A program made the translations under genes and the position numbers. Positions 16,135-23,562 of a stretch of 64,000 nucleotides of DNA are shown here, piece after piece. The first letter of the stretch is position 1. Each line of letters begins with the position of its first letter. Source of the stretch: an uncultured delta proteobacterium (lineage in GTDB: Bacteria; Desulfobacterota; Desulfovibrionia; Desulfovibrionales; Desulfovibrionaceae); the NCBI GenBank assembly GCA_903835685.1, contig CAILNX010000060.1, positions 1 to 64,000 of the forward strand, in the 5' to 3' direction. The notes under the pieces were generated by a model. The model did no database searches, was not told the DNA's origin, and worked only from the letters and a program-made list of their open reading frames with translations.

Positions 16135-16710
16135 ATGGCCACACACACCCGGAAGGTTCACACCGACCAGATCTCGTTTTTCGAGACGTACATGGGGCTC
16201 AAGCCGAGAGTGCTGGTGATTTTCGCCGCGTCCATCGCCGGGGCCGCCCTGGTTTCGACAGCGGTATATTGGGGAATTTTCGGATTCCGGCATTGGAACA
16301 AGGAGGTCACGGTGGCGGGCAGAATCCTGACTGCGGCCGCGCCCCTGCAGGCCGTGCAGGGTCAAGTCGGTGCCCTGCCCGGCCAGTACGTCTGCCCGGT
16401 GCACGGGGCCGTGGGCCTGCCCCGGTTCAATGCCGCCGGAACGCCCCTGTGCCCGGTGGGCGGGGAGGTCATGCAGTTCCGCAGCCTGGACACAGCAGGC
16501 CTGACCCAGGCCGCCTTTGCCGGTGGCTGAGGTGGCGGCGCTGGCCCGGTGGGCCAGTTCAACACCGTCGCCTTTGCCGGAACCTCGAAAGTTCCGGCCA
16601 CCGCTCCACTCGGACAGAATGCGCGCGAAACCATGATGGACGCCGCCCAGGTCGCCTTCACGGGCGGCTGAGGCGGAACTGCTGGCCCGGTGGGCCAGAA
16701 TTTCAGATAA
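16135..16710 (+). CDS. Putative two-selenocysteine membrane protein (UGA read-through)
   Basis: The conventional frame stops at TGA 16528-16530, but the frame stays open to a second TGA at 16669-16671 and ends at TAA 16708-16710, giving 191 residues if both UGAs encode Sec (U132, U179). Each UGA sits in the same peptide: AFAGG-U-GGGAGPVGQ and AFTGG-U-GGTAGPVGQ. A third copy is in the paralogue at 42327-42770. Each is followed by an identical SECIS-like hairpin. The protein has one transmembrane helix (~25-50) and a CPVHG...CPVGG pair (C87, C106) like the heavy-metal-binding CPxHP motif. It lies between the PDZ/NifX protein and the polyferredoxin, so redox chemistry at metals is plausible. I do not recognise a named family. 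Confidence 0.72.
16528..16557 (+). promoter_or_regulatory. SECIS-like element 1 with its UGA
   Basis: TGA at 16528-16530, ten bases, then the perfect hairpin CTGGCCCGGTGGGCCAG at 16541-16557: seven base pairs closing a GGU loop. Bacterial SECIS elements lie directly downstream of the UGA inside the coding region, with a G-containing apical loop roughly 16-37 bases away. Here the loop begins 18 bases after the A of UGA. Confidence 0.65.
16669..16698 (+). promoter_or_regulatory. SECIS-like element 2 with its UGA
   Basis: TGA at 16669-16671, ten bases, then the same 17-base hairpin at 16682-16698. It has the same spacing and loop as element 1, although the sequence between the two repeats is unrelated. 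No T run follows, so it is not an intrinsic terminator. Confidence 0.65.
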
Positions 16711-16733
16711 CAAGACCAGGACGAACAAGACGC

Positions 16734-17579
16734 ATGATGAATCTTTCCCGCTTCAGACCCCTTATCCAACTCGCCAGTTCGGTGTTCACCAACGGCTATG
16801 CGGGCGTATTCGTCACCCGGGCGGTCAACGACAATCCCCTCAAGGGGCTGTGTGTGCCCTATCTGAATTGCTATGCTTGTCCATCGGCCCTGTTTTCCTG
16901 CCCCATCGGAACCCTGCAGCATTTCATGGCCATCCGCTCCATTCCCTTTCTGCTCCTGGGCATGCTGGGAGCGGTGGGCCTGGCCATAGGTCGCATGCCC
17001 TGCGGCTGGGCCTGCCCATTCGGATTTGTTCAGGACCTGCTGCACAAGATCCCCTCCCCAAAGTTTGCGGTTCCCCGGTTCCTGCGGCCATTCAAGTACG
17101 CATTTTTGCTCATCTTCGTCCTGCTCCTGCCGTTTTTGACCGGAGACAACTGGTTTTCCAAGATATGCCCGGCAGGCACCCTGCTCGCGGCCATACCCTG
17201 GGTGGTCTGGAACCCGGCCTCTCCCGAAACGGGCCTGCCGGTGCTCCCGAATCCGCCGGGGCTGCAGTTCCTGGCCGTGGTGGCCAGCCTCTGCGGCTTC
17301 CTGGTCTGGTTCGTCCTGTCCAAACGACCCTTTTGCCAGGCGGTCTGCCCCATGGGGGCCATCCTGTCCCTGTTCAACCGGACCAGCCTCATCCGGCTGG
17401 AGGTGGCCGAGAATTGCGACGCCTGCAATTTCTGCAATGTCAACTGCCCCATGGGGCTCACGGTGCCGCTGGAGATCAATTCGAGGGAATGCATCCGCTG
17501 CCTCGAATGCACCCGGTGCGGCCACGTGAAGATCACCTATCCCTTTGCAAGCGGAGACCTGTGTGATGAACGACTTTGA
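16734..17579 (+). CDS. NapH-like membrane polyferredoxin
   Basis: A 281-residue membrane iron-sulfur protein. It has about four hydrophobic segments (for example FLLLGMLGAVGLAIG, then AFLLIFVLLLPFL and FLAVVASLCGFLVWFVL). The Cys motifs CPYLNCYACP-like, PCGWACPFG and FCQAVCPMG are arranged as in NapH/CcoG-type quinol-to-periplasm electron-transfer proteins. The C-terminus holds two 4Fe-4S motifs, CDACNFCNVNCP and CIRCLECTRCG. It would pass electrons from the quinone pool to the haem proteins encoded beside it. ATG 16734 (or 16737) gives the same MMN start as its paralogue at 41465-42304 (MMQ). Its 3' end overlaps the next gene by 14 bases. It may correspond to one of the named mad genes, but I cannot say which. 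Confidence 0.82.
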   Translation: MMNLSRFRPLIQLASSVFTNGYAGVFVTRAVNDNPLKGLCVPYLNCYACPSALFSCPIGTLQHFMAIRSIPFLLLGMLGAVGLAIGRMPCGWACPFGFVQDLLHKIPSPKFAVPRFLRPFKYAFLLIFVLLLPFLTGDNWFSKICPAGTLLAAIPWVVWNPASPETGLPVLPNPPGLQFLAVVASLCGFLVWFVLSKRPFCQAVCPMGAILSLFNRTSLIRLEVAENCDACNFCNVNCPMGLTVPLEINSRECIRCLECTRCGHVKITYPFASGDLCDERL

Positions 17580-18216
17580 TTTCCCCTGGCTGTCCGAGAA
17601 AAACATTCTTCTGCTCATCGGCCTGGTCCTGTTTGTCATCGTCCTGGTGGTGTCGCTGGTGCTGAGCAAGGCCGAAAAGAAGCCCCAGAGCCCCCAGGCC
17701 ATGGCCGCCGCCGCGTTCGCCCCGGGCAATTCGGCGCGTACCTGGCGGCCTCTCCCCCAACGCCCGGGACTGGTCACCGCCGCAGCCCGCATGGTGTATT
17801 ACGAGCCCACCATCCGCGACATCATCACCGCAGATTGCAGCCAGTGCCATTCCGGCGCCGTGCGGAATCTTATGGATTACGACAGCCTGCGCGCCTATGC
17901 CGACAGCGGCATGCTGGCGGCCATGGTCCAGGGCCCCATGGCCCAGTTCGCCGGTTCCGATGTCGACGCCATCCTGGCCTGGGTGGACGCCGGGGCTCCG
18001 GAGAAACCCTCCAAGGCGGCGGGCCCCACTCCCGCAGCCATGGTCCGGAATCAGCCGGGCATTGGTGGCGGCATGGGCGGCGGCATGGGCCAGGGCATGG
18101 GCCAGGGCATGGGCCAGGGCCTGGGCAGCTGGACGCCGCTCCCGCAGCCCTCGGGCGGCGGGGGCCGCAGCCAGGGGCAGGCCCCGGTCAGGGCCTATCA
18201 GGGGCCGGTTCAATAA
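17566..18216 (+). CDS. Membrane-anchored monohaem protein with Gly/Met/Gln repeat
   Basis: A 216-residue protein with one N-terminal transmembrane helix (~12-34), a KPQSPQAM segment, then one cytochrome domain with CSQCH, built like the domains of the trihaem proteins. After it come four G-M-G-Q-type repeats encoded by a 12-bp tandem repeat and the C-terminal tail VRAYQGPVQ. The paralogue at 41032-41472 keeps the helix, KPQSPQAM and the tail (IRAYKGPMQ) but has no haem motif, so the tail is under selection. The start overlaps the upstream polyferredoxin gene, so they are translationally coupled. The likely role is electron transfer at the vesicle membrane. Confidence 0.75.
   Translation: MNDFDFPWLSEKNILLLIGLVLFVIVLVVSLVLSKAEKKPQSPQAMAAAAFAPGNSARTWRPLPQRPGLVTAAARMVYYEPTIRDIITADCSQCHSGAVRNLMDYDSLRAYADSGMLAAMVQGPMAQFAGSDVDAILAWVDAGAPEKPSKAAGPTPAAMVRNQPGIGGGMGGGMGQGMGQGMGQGLGSWTPLPQPSGGGGRSQGQAPVRAYQGPVQ
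18070..18129 (+). repeat. 12-bp tandem repeat coding for Gly-Met-Gly-Gln
   Basis: The unit GGCATGGGCCAG is repeated exactly at 18082-18093, 18094-18105 and 18106-18117, with imperfect copies on both sides. The length is in register with the frame, so copy-number changes would lengthen or shorten the protein without a frameshift. Confidence 0.85.
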
Positions 18217-18309
18217 GATACGGTTCTCCTCAGGTTCCCGACCGGGCCGTGTCCTGCCGGAAACCCGGGGCCGGGCCGAAAAGTAATGGCTTGAACTGAT
18301 GGAGGGAGT

Positions 18310-18381
18310 ATGCACATTCTTCTGTTTGTGGTCGTTCTGGGCGGAGTCGGATACCTGGCCGTGAAATTCTTCCGCAAATGA
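18310..18381 (+). CDS. Tiny membrane peptide (23 aa)
   Basis: MHILLFVVVLGGVGYLAVKF then FRK. It has an ideal ribosome-binding site (GGAGGGA, two to eight bases before the ATG) and is a single hydrophobic helix with a basic end. It stands alone between the monohaem protein and the kinase gene. Similar short one-helix proteins occur at 42864, 49779 and 63300. Function unknown. Confidence 0.5.
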   Translation: MHILLFVVVLGGVGYLAVKFFRK

Positions 18382-18511
18382 CCAGAGGGGGCTGCAGGCC
18401 GACTCAAGGACGGCGTGAGGTCAGACGCTCTCTGAGGCCTGTCTTGTCCCGGATGGTTTGACGGTTTTTCTGGGACGGCCAGCATCCCCTGCCAAAGCCA
18501 CGGAGGGCGAC

Positions 18512-19360
18512 ATGGGCAATCTCTTGAAGACCGCGAACAAGAACCTCCTCGGCAAGGAGGGCCTGACCGGACTGGGAGCCTCCTTTCTCCTGACCCTGGC
18601 GCAGTATATTCTCCGCAAGCCCGGCGTCCAGGCGTATATGGACTCGCTCGTGGACAGGCTTTTCCCGGTGGCAGGAGACCGGCCGCCGCCCCCTCCAGGG
18701 GTGGCCGAATCCGCAGACGCCATCCGCGGCCTGTTCGAGGGCAAGGGGATCAGACCCTGCCGCGTGGCCATCGACGGCGTTCCCGGAAGCGGCAAAAGCA
18801 CCCTGGCCCAGGCCCTTGGCCAAAGGCTCCGCATGGACGTGGTCTGCCTGGATCATCACGACATGGACATTCCCGGCAACTTCACCCGCGAAAATGCCAT
18901 CTACGAACACCACCGGCTTCTGCGGACCCAGGACATCGATGCCTTCGACGTCCTGTGCTACCTCGACGAACCGGTGTACGAGTCCAAAAAGAAGGTTCTG
19001 GAACGCCGCCGCGGCGGCTACCTCATGGAGTTCATGGACTACGAACGCCTGAAACGCATCGGGGACCTGGCCTTCGCCTGCGCCCAAGGCGAACCTGTGT
19101 CCTTGGGGCGGAGTTGCATCAGGCTCAAATTCCGGCCGGACGGGGGATACCAGGACCGGGGCCGCATGAACGCGGACCTGCGCCGGGCAGGGTTCGACGG
19201 ATCGGCGTATTCCAAGGAGGAGGCGTTGTTTCTGCTGCTGGAAGGAAAACCGCGCAAGGGATTCAAGGCCTACATCAATCTCCATGCCTGCGATCGGGAA
19301 CTGTGCGCCGCTTTGACCGAGAGCCTTCTTTTGTCTGGCGGGAGGAGACGGGGCCGGTGA
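18512..19360 (+). CDS. P-loop kinase of the uridine-kinase/phosphoribulokinase type
   Basis: A 282-residue protein. ATG 18512 follows CGGAGGG. The Walker A GVPGSGKST lies around residues 93-101. VVCLDHHDMDIP then resembles the substrate-binding D-x-x-D-x-x-x-P region of uridine-kinase-like NTPases. A later LERRRGGYLMEFMDYERLKR follows, and SLGRSCIRLKF comes before the end. The N-terminal ~65 residues are predicted to be helical and partly hydrophobic (GASFLLTLAQYILRKPG). The substrate is unknown. The gene overlaps the PAP2 phosphatase start by four bases, which suggests a kinase/phosphatase pair acting on the same kind of molecule, possibly a lipid. That is inference. Confidence 0.65.
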   Translation: MGNLLKTANKNLLGKEGLTGLGASFLLTLAQYILRKPGVQAYMDSLVDRLFPVAGDRPPPPPGVAESADAIRGLFEGKGIRPCRVAIDGVPGSGKSTLAQALGQRLRMDVVCLDHHDMDIPGNFTRENAIYEHHRLLRTQDIDAFDVLCYLDEPVYESKKKVLERRRGGYLMEFMDYERLKRIGDLAFACAQGEPVSLGRSCIRLKFRPDGGYQDRGRMNADLRRAGFDGSAYSKEEALFLLLEGKPRKGFKAYINLHACDRELCAALTESLLLSGGRRRGR

Positions 19361-19908
19361 ACAGGCTTCTGGCCCGCATCGCCGTGCTGGACTTGAGCGT
19401 GGACCAGGCTCTCTCCTGGCTGCGCAGACCGGGGTCCGCGCGAGTGATGGCGTTGACCACCATCCTTGGGTCAGGGTACTTCTGTTTTCCGGTCTATACA
19501 CTGGTCCTCGGACTCGCCCGGGAATCATCCTTTCCGGTCCTGATCCCCGTCCTTGGGGCCGAAGCCATCCTGTTTCCCCTGATCGCGGGCCTCCGGATGC
19601 TCACCCGGCGGGAACGACCCTTGGCCCGGGCTGCGCGGCCCTGGGAGGCCTGGAACCGCTATTCCTTCCCTTCCTACCACGCGGCCAGAATCTGGATGCT
19701 CGCCTTGGCCTGTTCTCTTCACTTCCCGGGCGTGGCGCCCTTCGCGCTCGGCCTGGCGGTGGTCGTCAGTGCGAGCCGACTGACCTTGCGACGACACTAT
19801 CTTTCGGATATCCTGGCTGGGAGCTTTCTGGGTGGTCTGGCTTACTGCGCCGGAGCGGTTCTTTCAGCCCACCTGGGTATGCTGCGCGGTTTGCTGACAT
19901 ATTTTTAG
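19357..19908 (+). CDS. PAP2-family membrane phosphatase
   Basis: A 183-residue protein started by GTG 19357, overlapping the upstream stop (GTGA). It carries the three acid-phosphatase motifs: RRERPLARAARP (K/R-x6-RP-like), PSYHAAR (PSGH-like) and SRLTLRRHYLSDILAG (SR-x5-H-x3-D). It has about five hydrophobic segments. The family dephosphorylates lipid phosphates (phosphatidate, PGP, undecaprenyl-PP) at membrane faces. In a magnetosome operon it may adjust vesicle lipids, as suggested by its coupling to the P-loop kinase. The last helix ends HLGMLRGLLTYF. Confidence 0.75.
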   Translation: MNRLLARIAVLDLSVDQALSWLRRPGSARVMALTTILGSGYFCFPVYTLVLGLARESSFPVLIPVLGAEAILFPLIAGLRMLTRRERPLARAARPWEAWNRYSFPSYHAARIWMLALACSLHFPGVAPFALGLAVVVSASRLTLRRHYLSDILAGSFLGGLAYCAGAVLSAHLGMLRGLLTYF

Positions 19909-19969
19909 CCGGGCGTCCCGGAAAGGTCTGCGTCTTTCGCAACCCATCAAGAACGGGGATTTTTTGAAG

Positions 19970-20194
19970 ATGGCAAAGAAGAAACTCCCATTTCTGCTTT
20001 TTCTTGGCTTTGAGGGCTGCCTGGGCTTCATCATCCTCAAAAAGCTCGCTCCCGTAGCCATCAAGACCGGCAGTTTCGTCAAGCTTGCAGGGGCAGTCGT
20101 TGCCGCAACGCCATGGAGCTTGCTCGCAGGCGGGACCTACTTGGCCTATCGAAAGATTTCGCAACAGTTTCAGAGAGAGTCCATCTCCAGATAG
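19970..20194 (+). CDS. Small two-helix membrane protein (74 aa)
   Basis: MAKKKLPFLLFLGFEGCLGF, then IILKKLAPVAIKTGSFVKLA and GAVVAATPWSLLAGGTYLAY, with a polar Gln/Arg/Ser tail. It has a basic N-terminus and two hydrophobic stretches separated by Lys residues. It is the last gene of the plus-strand operon. About 190 bases without a gene or clear terminator separate it from the convergent regulator. Function unknown. Confidence 0.6.
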   Translation: MAKKKLPFLLFLGFEGCLGFIILKKLAPVAIKTGSFVKLAGAVVAATPWSLLAGGTYLAYRKISQQFQRESISR

Positions 20195-20380
20195 CCACTG
20201 GGGATTTACTGATCTGCACCCTTCTTCTCCACCCCCCGCGCGAGAATCTGCTGAATCTCTCCCCTTGCCCACGGACTTTGGGCTGGAATCGTCCCCCCCT
20301 TCGGCGAGGAACGGCTTCCGATCTCCCATCACAAGGCGGAGGCGGTAATGGCCCCGCACCCGCGCTCCGGGAACGAAACG

Positions 20381-21700
20381 CTAATCCCCGCCGTTCAGGA
20401 TGCGCCGCAGGGTGTCTTTGGTGATTCCGAGTTCCCGGCTGGCCGCCATCTTTCGCCCGCCGTGCCGCTGCAGGGCGTTGATCACCGCCTGCCGCTTCAT
20501 GTCTTCCATGGTCCGGCCCGGCTGCCCTCTCGGCGCTTCGCTCGGCTTGGGATGGAGATAGTCCGGCAGGTGCTGGATCTGGATGAACCCGTCGGGGCAG
20601 AGGATGAAGGCGTACTCCAGGATGTTGCGCAACTCACGGACATTTCCGGGATAGTCGTGCCGCAGGAGCACGTACATGACATCCTCAGACAGGCCATGGA
20701 TGTCCTTGGACTGCTGCTGGTTGAGCAGGCACACGAAATGCGTGGACAGCAGCAGGATGTCCTCGGGCCGCTCGCGCAAGGGGGGCAGGGACAGGCGCAC
20801 CACGCTCAGACGGTAGTAGAGATCCTGCCGGAACTGACCGTCGCAGACCATTTGTTCCAGGTCGCGGTTGGTGGCCGCGATGACCCGGACGTCGGCGGCC
20901 ATGCTTTTCGATGAACCCAGAGGCTCGAAGGCCTTTTCCTGAAGCACCCGAAGCAGCTTGACCTGGAGGGGGATGGGAAGGTCCCCTATCTCATCCAGGA
21001 ATATCGTGCCCTTCTGGGCAGCCTGGAACCGGCCGACGTGGTCGGTCTTGGCGTCGGTGAAGGCCCCTTTCTTGTACCCGAACAGTTCGGACTCCATGAG
21101 CGTTTCAGGCAGGGCGGCACAGTTCACGGCCACGTACGGCCCCGGACTGCGCGGGCTCAAATCGTGGATGGCCCGGGCGAAAAGCTCCTTTCCGGTCCCG
21201 GACTCCCCGAGCAGAAGCACCGTTGATTCGCTGCCTGCGATGGGGGGGATGATGTGGAGGATTTTGGCCATGGTCTGGCTGCGGGAGATGATGTCACCGA
21301 CCTGGTCGGTGGCCTGGAACTGGCTGCTGCTCAAATGGATGGCGCTCAGATCGCGGAAGCTCTCCACCCCGCCGATGATCTTGCCGTGGCGATCCCGCAA
21401 GGGGGAGGCGCTGATCGAGAGGGGAATCCGTTTCCCGTCGCGCCTGACGATGTGGATGGATTTGTTGGACAGATGCAGGTCCTGCTCCATGCAGGCCTTC
21501 AAGGCGCAGGCACCGTCGCATATGGAGGACTGGAAGACGTCCCGGCATTTGCGCCCGATGGCTTCGGCCGCCGGAATCCCGGTGATGGCCGTGGCCGCGC
21601 GGTTGAAGAAGGTGACGGTCCAGTCCAGGTCCACGGTGAAGACGCCGTCGGCCAGGCTTTCCATGATCGCTTCACAGGGTATGTTCTGGGGCAGGGCCAT
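20381..21700 (-). CDS. PAS-domain sigma-54-dependent transcriptional activator
   Basis: A 439-residue enhancer-binding protein. It has an N-terminal PAS domain (~8-120, GVFTVDLDWTVTFFNRAA) and an AAA+ domain (~140-375) with Walker A GESGTGKE, the loop ELFGYKKGAFTDA, Walker B GTIFLDEIG and the arginine finger region QDLYYRLSV. The C-terminal Fis-type helix-turn-helix ends LGITKDTLRRILNG. The sigma-54 contact loop reads GAFTDA in place of GAFTGA, a known natural variant. It has no receiver domain, so a small ligand or redox signal via PAS is likely. It is divergent in purpose from its neighbours but could control the transporter gene upstream or the magnetosome operons. Confidence 0.88.
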   Translation of the reverse strand: MALPQNIPCEAIMESLADGVFTVDLDWTVTFFNRAATAITGIPAAEAIGRKCRDVFQSSICDGACALKACMEQDLHLSNKSIHIVRRDGKRIPLSISASPLRDRHGKIIGGVESFRDLSAIHLSSSQFQATDQVGDIISRSQTMAKILHIIPPIAGSESTVLLLGESGTGKELFARAIHDLSPRSPGPYVAVNCAALPETLMESELFGYKKGAFTDAKTDHVGRFQAAQKGTIFLDEIGDLPIPLQVKLLRVLQEKAFEPLGSSKSMAADVRVIAATNRDLEQMVCDGQFRQDLYYRLSVVRLSLPPLRERPEDILLLSTHFVCLLNQQQSKDIHGLSEDVMYVLLRHDYPGNVRELRNILEYAFILCPDGFIQIQHLPDYLHPKPSEAPRGQPGRTMEDMKRQAVINALQRHGGRKMAASRELGITKDTLRRILNGGD

Positions 21701-21703
21701 GGG

Positions 21704-23128
21704 TCATCCTCTCGGGGTCGGTTCACCGCGCGGCGGCAGGGCCAGGGCGGCCAGGAGATTGAGTCCTGAAAGGACGACCAGGTACAGCGCTGGCGCGGAC
21801 ACGGTCTGATAGTGCTTGATGAGCCAGGTGGCCAGGAGCGGGGCCGTGCCACCGAAAACGCACAGGGAAACATTGTAGCTCAAGCCGATGGCGCTGTAGC
21901 GGACCCGGGCCGGGAACATCTCCACCAGAGTCGCGGGAATCGGCCCGAGAAAGAGCCCCATGAGCACGGTGAAGCACACCTGGGCCACGAGGACGGGAAA
22001 GAACCCGCCCTGGCACGCCAGCAGGAAGAGCGGCCAGGACAAGAGCGTCATGCCCGCCGAGCTCCAGACCAGCAGGGGTTTTCTCCCCCAATCGTCGGAA
22101 AGCCGTCCGGCCAGGGGGATCAGGAGAATGAGCAGCACCAGGCACAGGGTGTTGAGCGTCGTGGCGAAGGGCGCATGCGGATGGACGAACTGGTTCAGGA
22201 ACGTGGGCCACCAGATAAAGAGGGTGTAGAACCCTCCTCCGACCAGAATAACAAGCAAACCCGCATGGAAGATGGCCCCGGGGACCAGCCGCACCGCCTC
22301 GGAAAGGGGATTCTCGTCCAGGCGGCTCTCCTTCTGCATTTTCTCGAAAACCGGCGTTTCCGTCAGTTCCCTGCGCATCCAGATCGCCGCGAGGCCGATG
22401 AGTATGCCCGCGAGAAAGGGCAGACGCCATCCCCAGTCCGCCATGGCCCGTGGTCCCAGGGCCAGATTGAGGGCCACGGCGCTCAAGGAGCCCAACATCA
22501 TCCCGGTATAGCCGCTGGCAAACGTCCAGCTGCTGAAATATCCGCGCTGTCGGGGGGGCGCGTTCTCTGCAATAAAAGCGATGGATCCGATCAGCTCGCC
22601 CCCCACGGAAAGTCCTTGGGCCATGCGCAGCAGGATCAGGAGAACGGGCGCAAGGGTGCCGATCTGGGCGTGTGTGGGGAGGATGCCAACCAGAAACGTG
22701 GGCACGGCCATCATCATCACCGAGAGCTGGAGCGCCTTTTTCCGGCCGAAGCGGTCACCGATGTGGCCGAAGAGGATTCCCCCGGCCGGTCGCGCCAGAA
22801 AGGCGGCGGCGAAAACGCTGAACGCTCCCAGAAGAGAATCCAGGGGGTCGTCCGAGGGGAAAAAATTCTCGCCTATCACCGGGGCCAGAAAGCCGAACAC
22901 CGCGAAATCATACCATTCGAGGATGTTGCCGATGACGCCCCCGAACATGTTCGTGATCGAGGCAGCGGTCCGGCTTCCTCCCTCGCGCTTCTTCGTCCGG
23001 GCGACCCTCGACTGGCGAAGGAGGACGAGACTCATCATCAGATGCGCGAGGCCCTCGCGGGCTGCGGGGTCGCTCCCGTTCTGCGGAGCTTTTTCGGCAT
23101 GTGGGCCATCAATGGGCATACGAACCAT
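21704..23128 (-). CDS. MHS-type major facilitator transporter
   Basis: A protein of about 474 residues with 12 predicted transmembrane helices. Signatures: FGGVIGNILEWYDFAVFGFL, AFLARPAGGILFGHIGDRFG, RKKAL and GELIGSIAFIAENAP. These place it in the metabolite:H+ symporter branch (citrate, alpha-ketoglutarate, proline/betaine transporters). The substrate cannot be read. The start is uncertain: ATG at 23128 or 23119, or later Met codons just before the first helix. The gene lies four bases upstream of the sigma-54 activator, so the two are likely one operon. Confidence 0.85.
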   Translation of the reverse strand: MVRMPIDGPHAEKAPQNGSDPAAREGLAHLMMSLVLLRQSRVARTKKREGGSRTAASITNMFGGVIGNILEWYDFAVFGFLAPVIGENFFPSDDPLDSLLGAFSVFAAAFLARPAGGILFGHIGDRFGRKKALQLSVMMMAVPTFLVGILPTHAQIGTLAPVLLILLRMAQGLSVGGELIGSIAFIAENAPPRQRGYFSSWTFASGYTGMMLGSLSAVALNLALGPRAMADWGWRLPFLAGILIGLAAIWMRRELTETPVFEKMQKESRLDENPLSEAVRLVPGAIFHAGLLVILVGGGFYTLFIWWPTFLNQFVHPHAPFATTLNTLCLVLLILLIPLAGRLSDDWGRKPLLVWSSAGMTLLSWPLFLLACQGGFFPVLVAQVCFTVLMGLFLGPIPATLVEMFPARVRYSAIGLSYNVSLCVFGGTAPLLATWLIKHYQTVSAPALYLVVLSGLNLLAALALPPRGEPTPRG

Positions 23129-23144
23129 ATCCTTTTGACGAACA

Positions 23145-23486
23145 CTAGGATCTGAAAATGAAATACACCGCGCCCAGCAGGCACAGCCCGGCCCACAGAT
23201 AATCAAGCTTCAGCGGCTGATCCATGTACCATATGGAGAACGGGGCGAAAACCGCCAGGGTGATGACTTCCTGCAATATCTTGAGCTGCGGCAGCGAAAG
23301 CTGCGTGTACCCGATGCGGTTGGCCGGAACCTGGAGCAGGTATTCGAAGAGCGCAATCCCCCAGCTGAAAACGGCCGCGACATACCAGGCCCGCGAGGAC
23401 AGGTTCTTCAGGTGCGCGTACCAGGCGAAGGTCATGAAGACATTCGAGAGAATGAGCAGACCAACGGTTTTTGCCAGGGTAATCAT
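23145..23486 (-). CDS. DMT-like small membrane protein (DUF486 type)
   Basis: A 113-residue, four-helix membrane protein: SNVFMTFAWYAHLKNLSSR, then SWGIALFEYLLQVPANRIGY, LPQLKILQEVITLAVF and YFIF. The pattern is that of DUF486, a small drug/metabolite-transporter-like family. ATG 23486 is preferred because upstream codons are polar and unlike the family. Substrate unknown. It lies on the same strand as the transporter gene, 16 bases before it. Confidence 0.75.
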   Translation of the reverse strand: MITLAKTVGLLILSNVFMTFAWYAHLKNLSSRAWYVAAVFSWGIALFEYLLQVPANRIGYTQLSLPQLKILQEVITLAVFAPFSIWYMDQPLKLDYLWAGLCLLGAVYFIFRS

Positions 23487-23562
23487 ATGCTGCGACCGGT
23501 TGGGTATGAGCACCTCCCCGCAAGGCGAGGACGGTACCGGGATCATGGAAAAACAATGCGTT

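Noticed and set aside
16530-16710. Hairpins after the TGA codons as transcription terminators
   Set aside because: The stem is short with a three-base loop and no U run. The frame continues with a conserved peptide after each TGA, and the downstream gene of the operon starts 23 bases later.
18061-18135. 12-bp repeats at 18.1 kb as a CRISPR array
   Set aside because: Units are contiguous without spacers and are in frame within a gene, giving Gly-Met-Gly-Gln repeats. No CRISPR array or cas gene was seen in the window.
21812-23155. 447-codon plus-strand ORF opposite the MHS transporter
   Set aside because: Gln/Arg/Gly/Glu-rich with no domain pattern; a mirror of the 12-helix transporter on the other strand.
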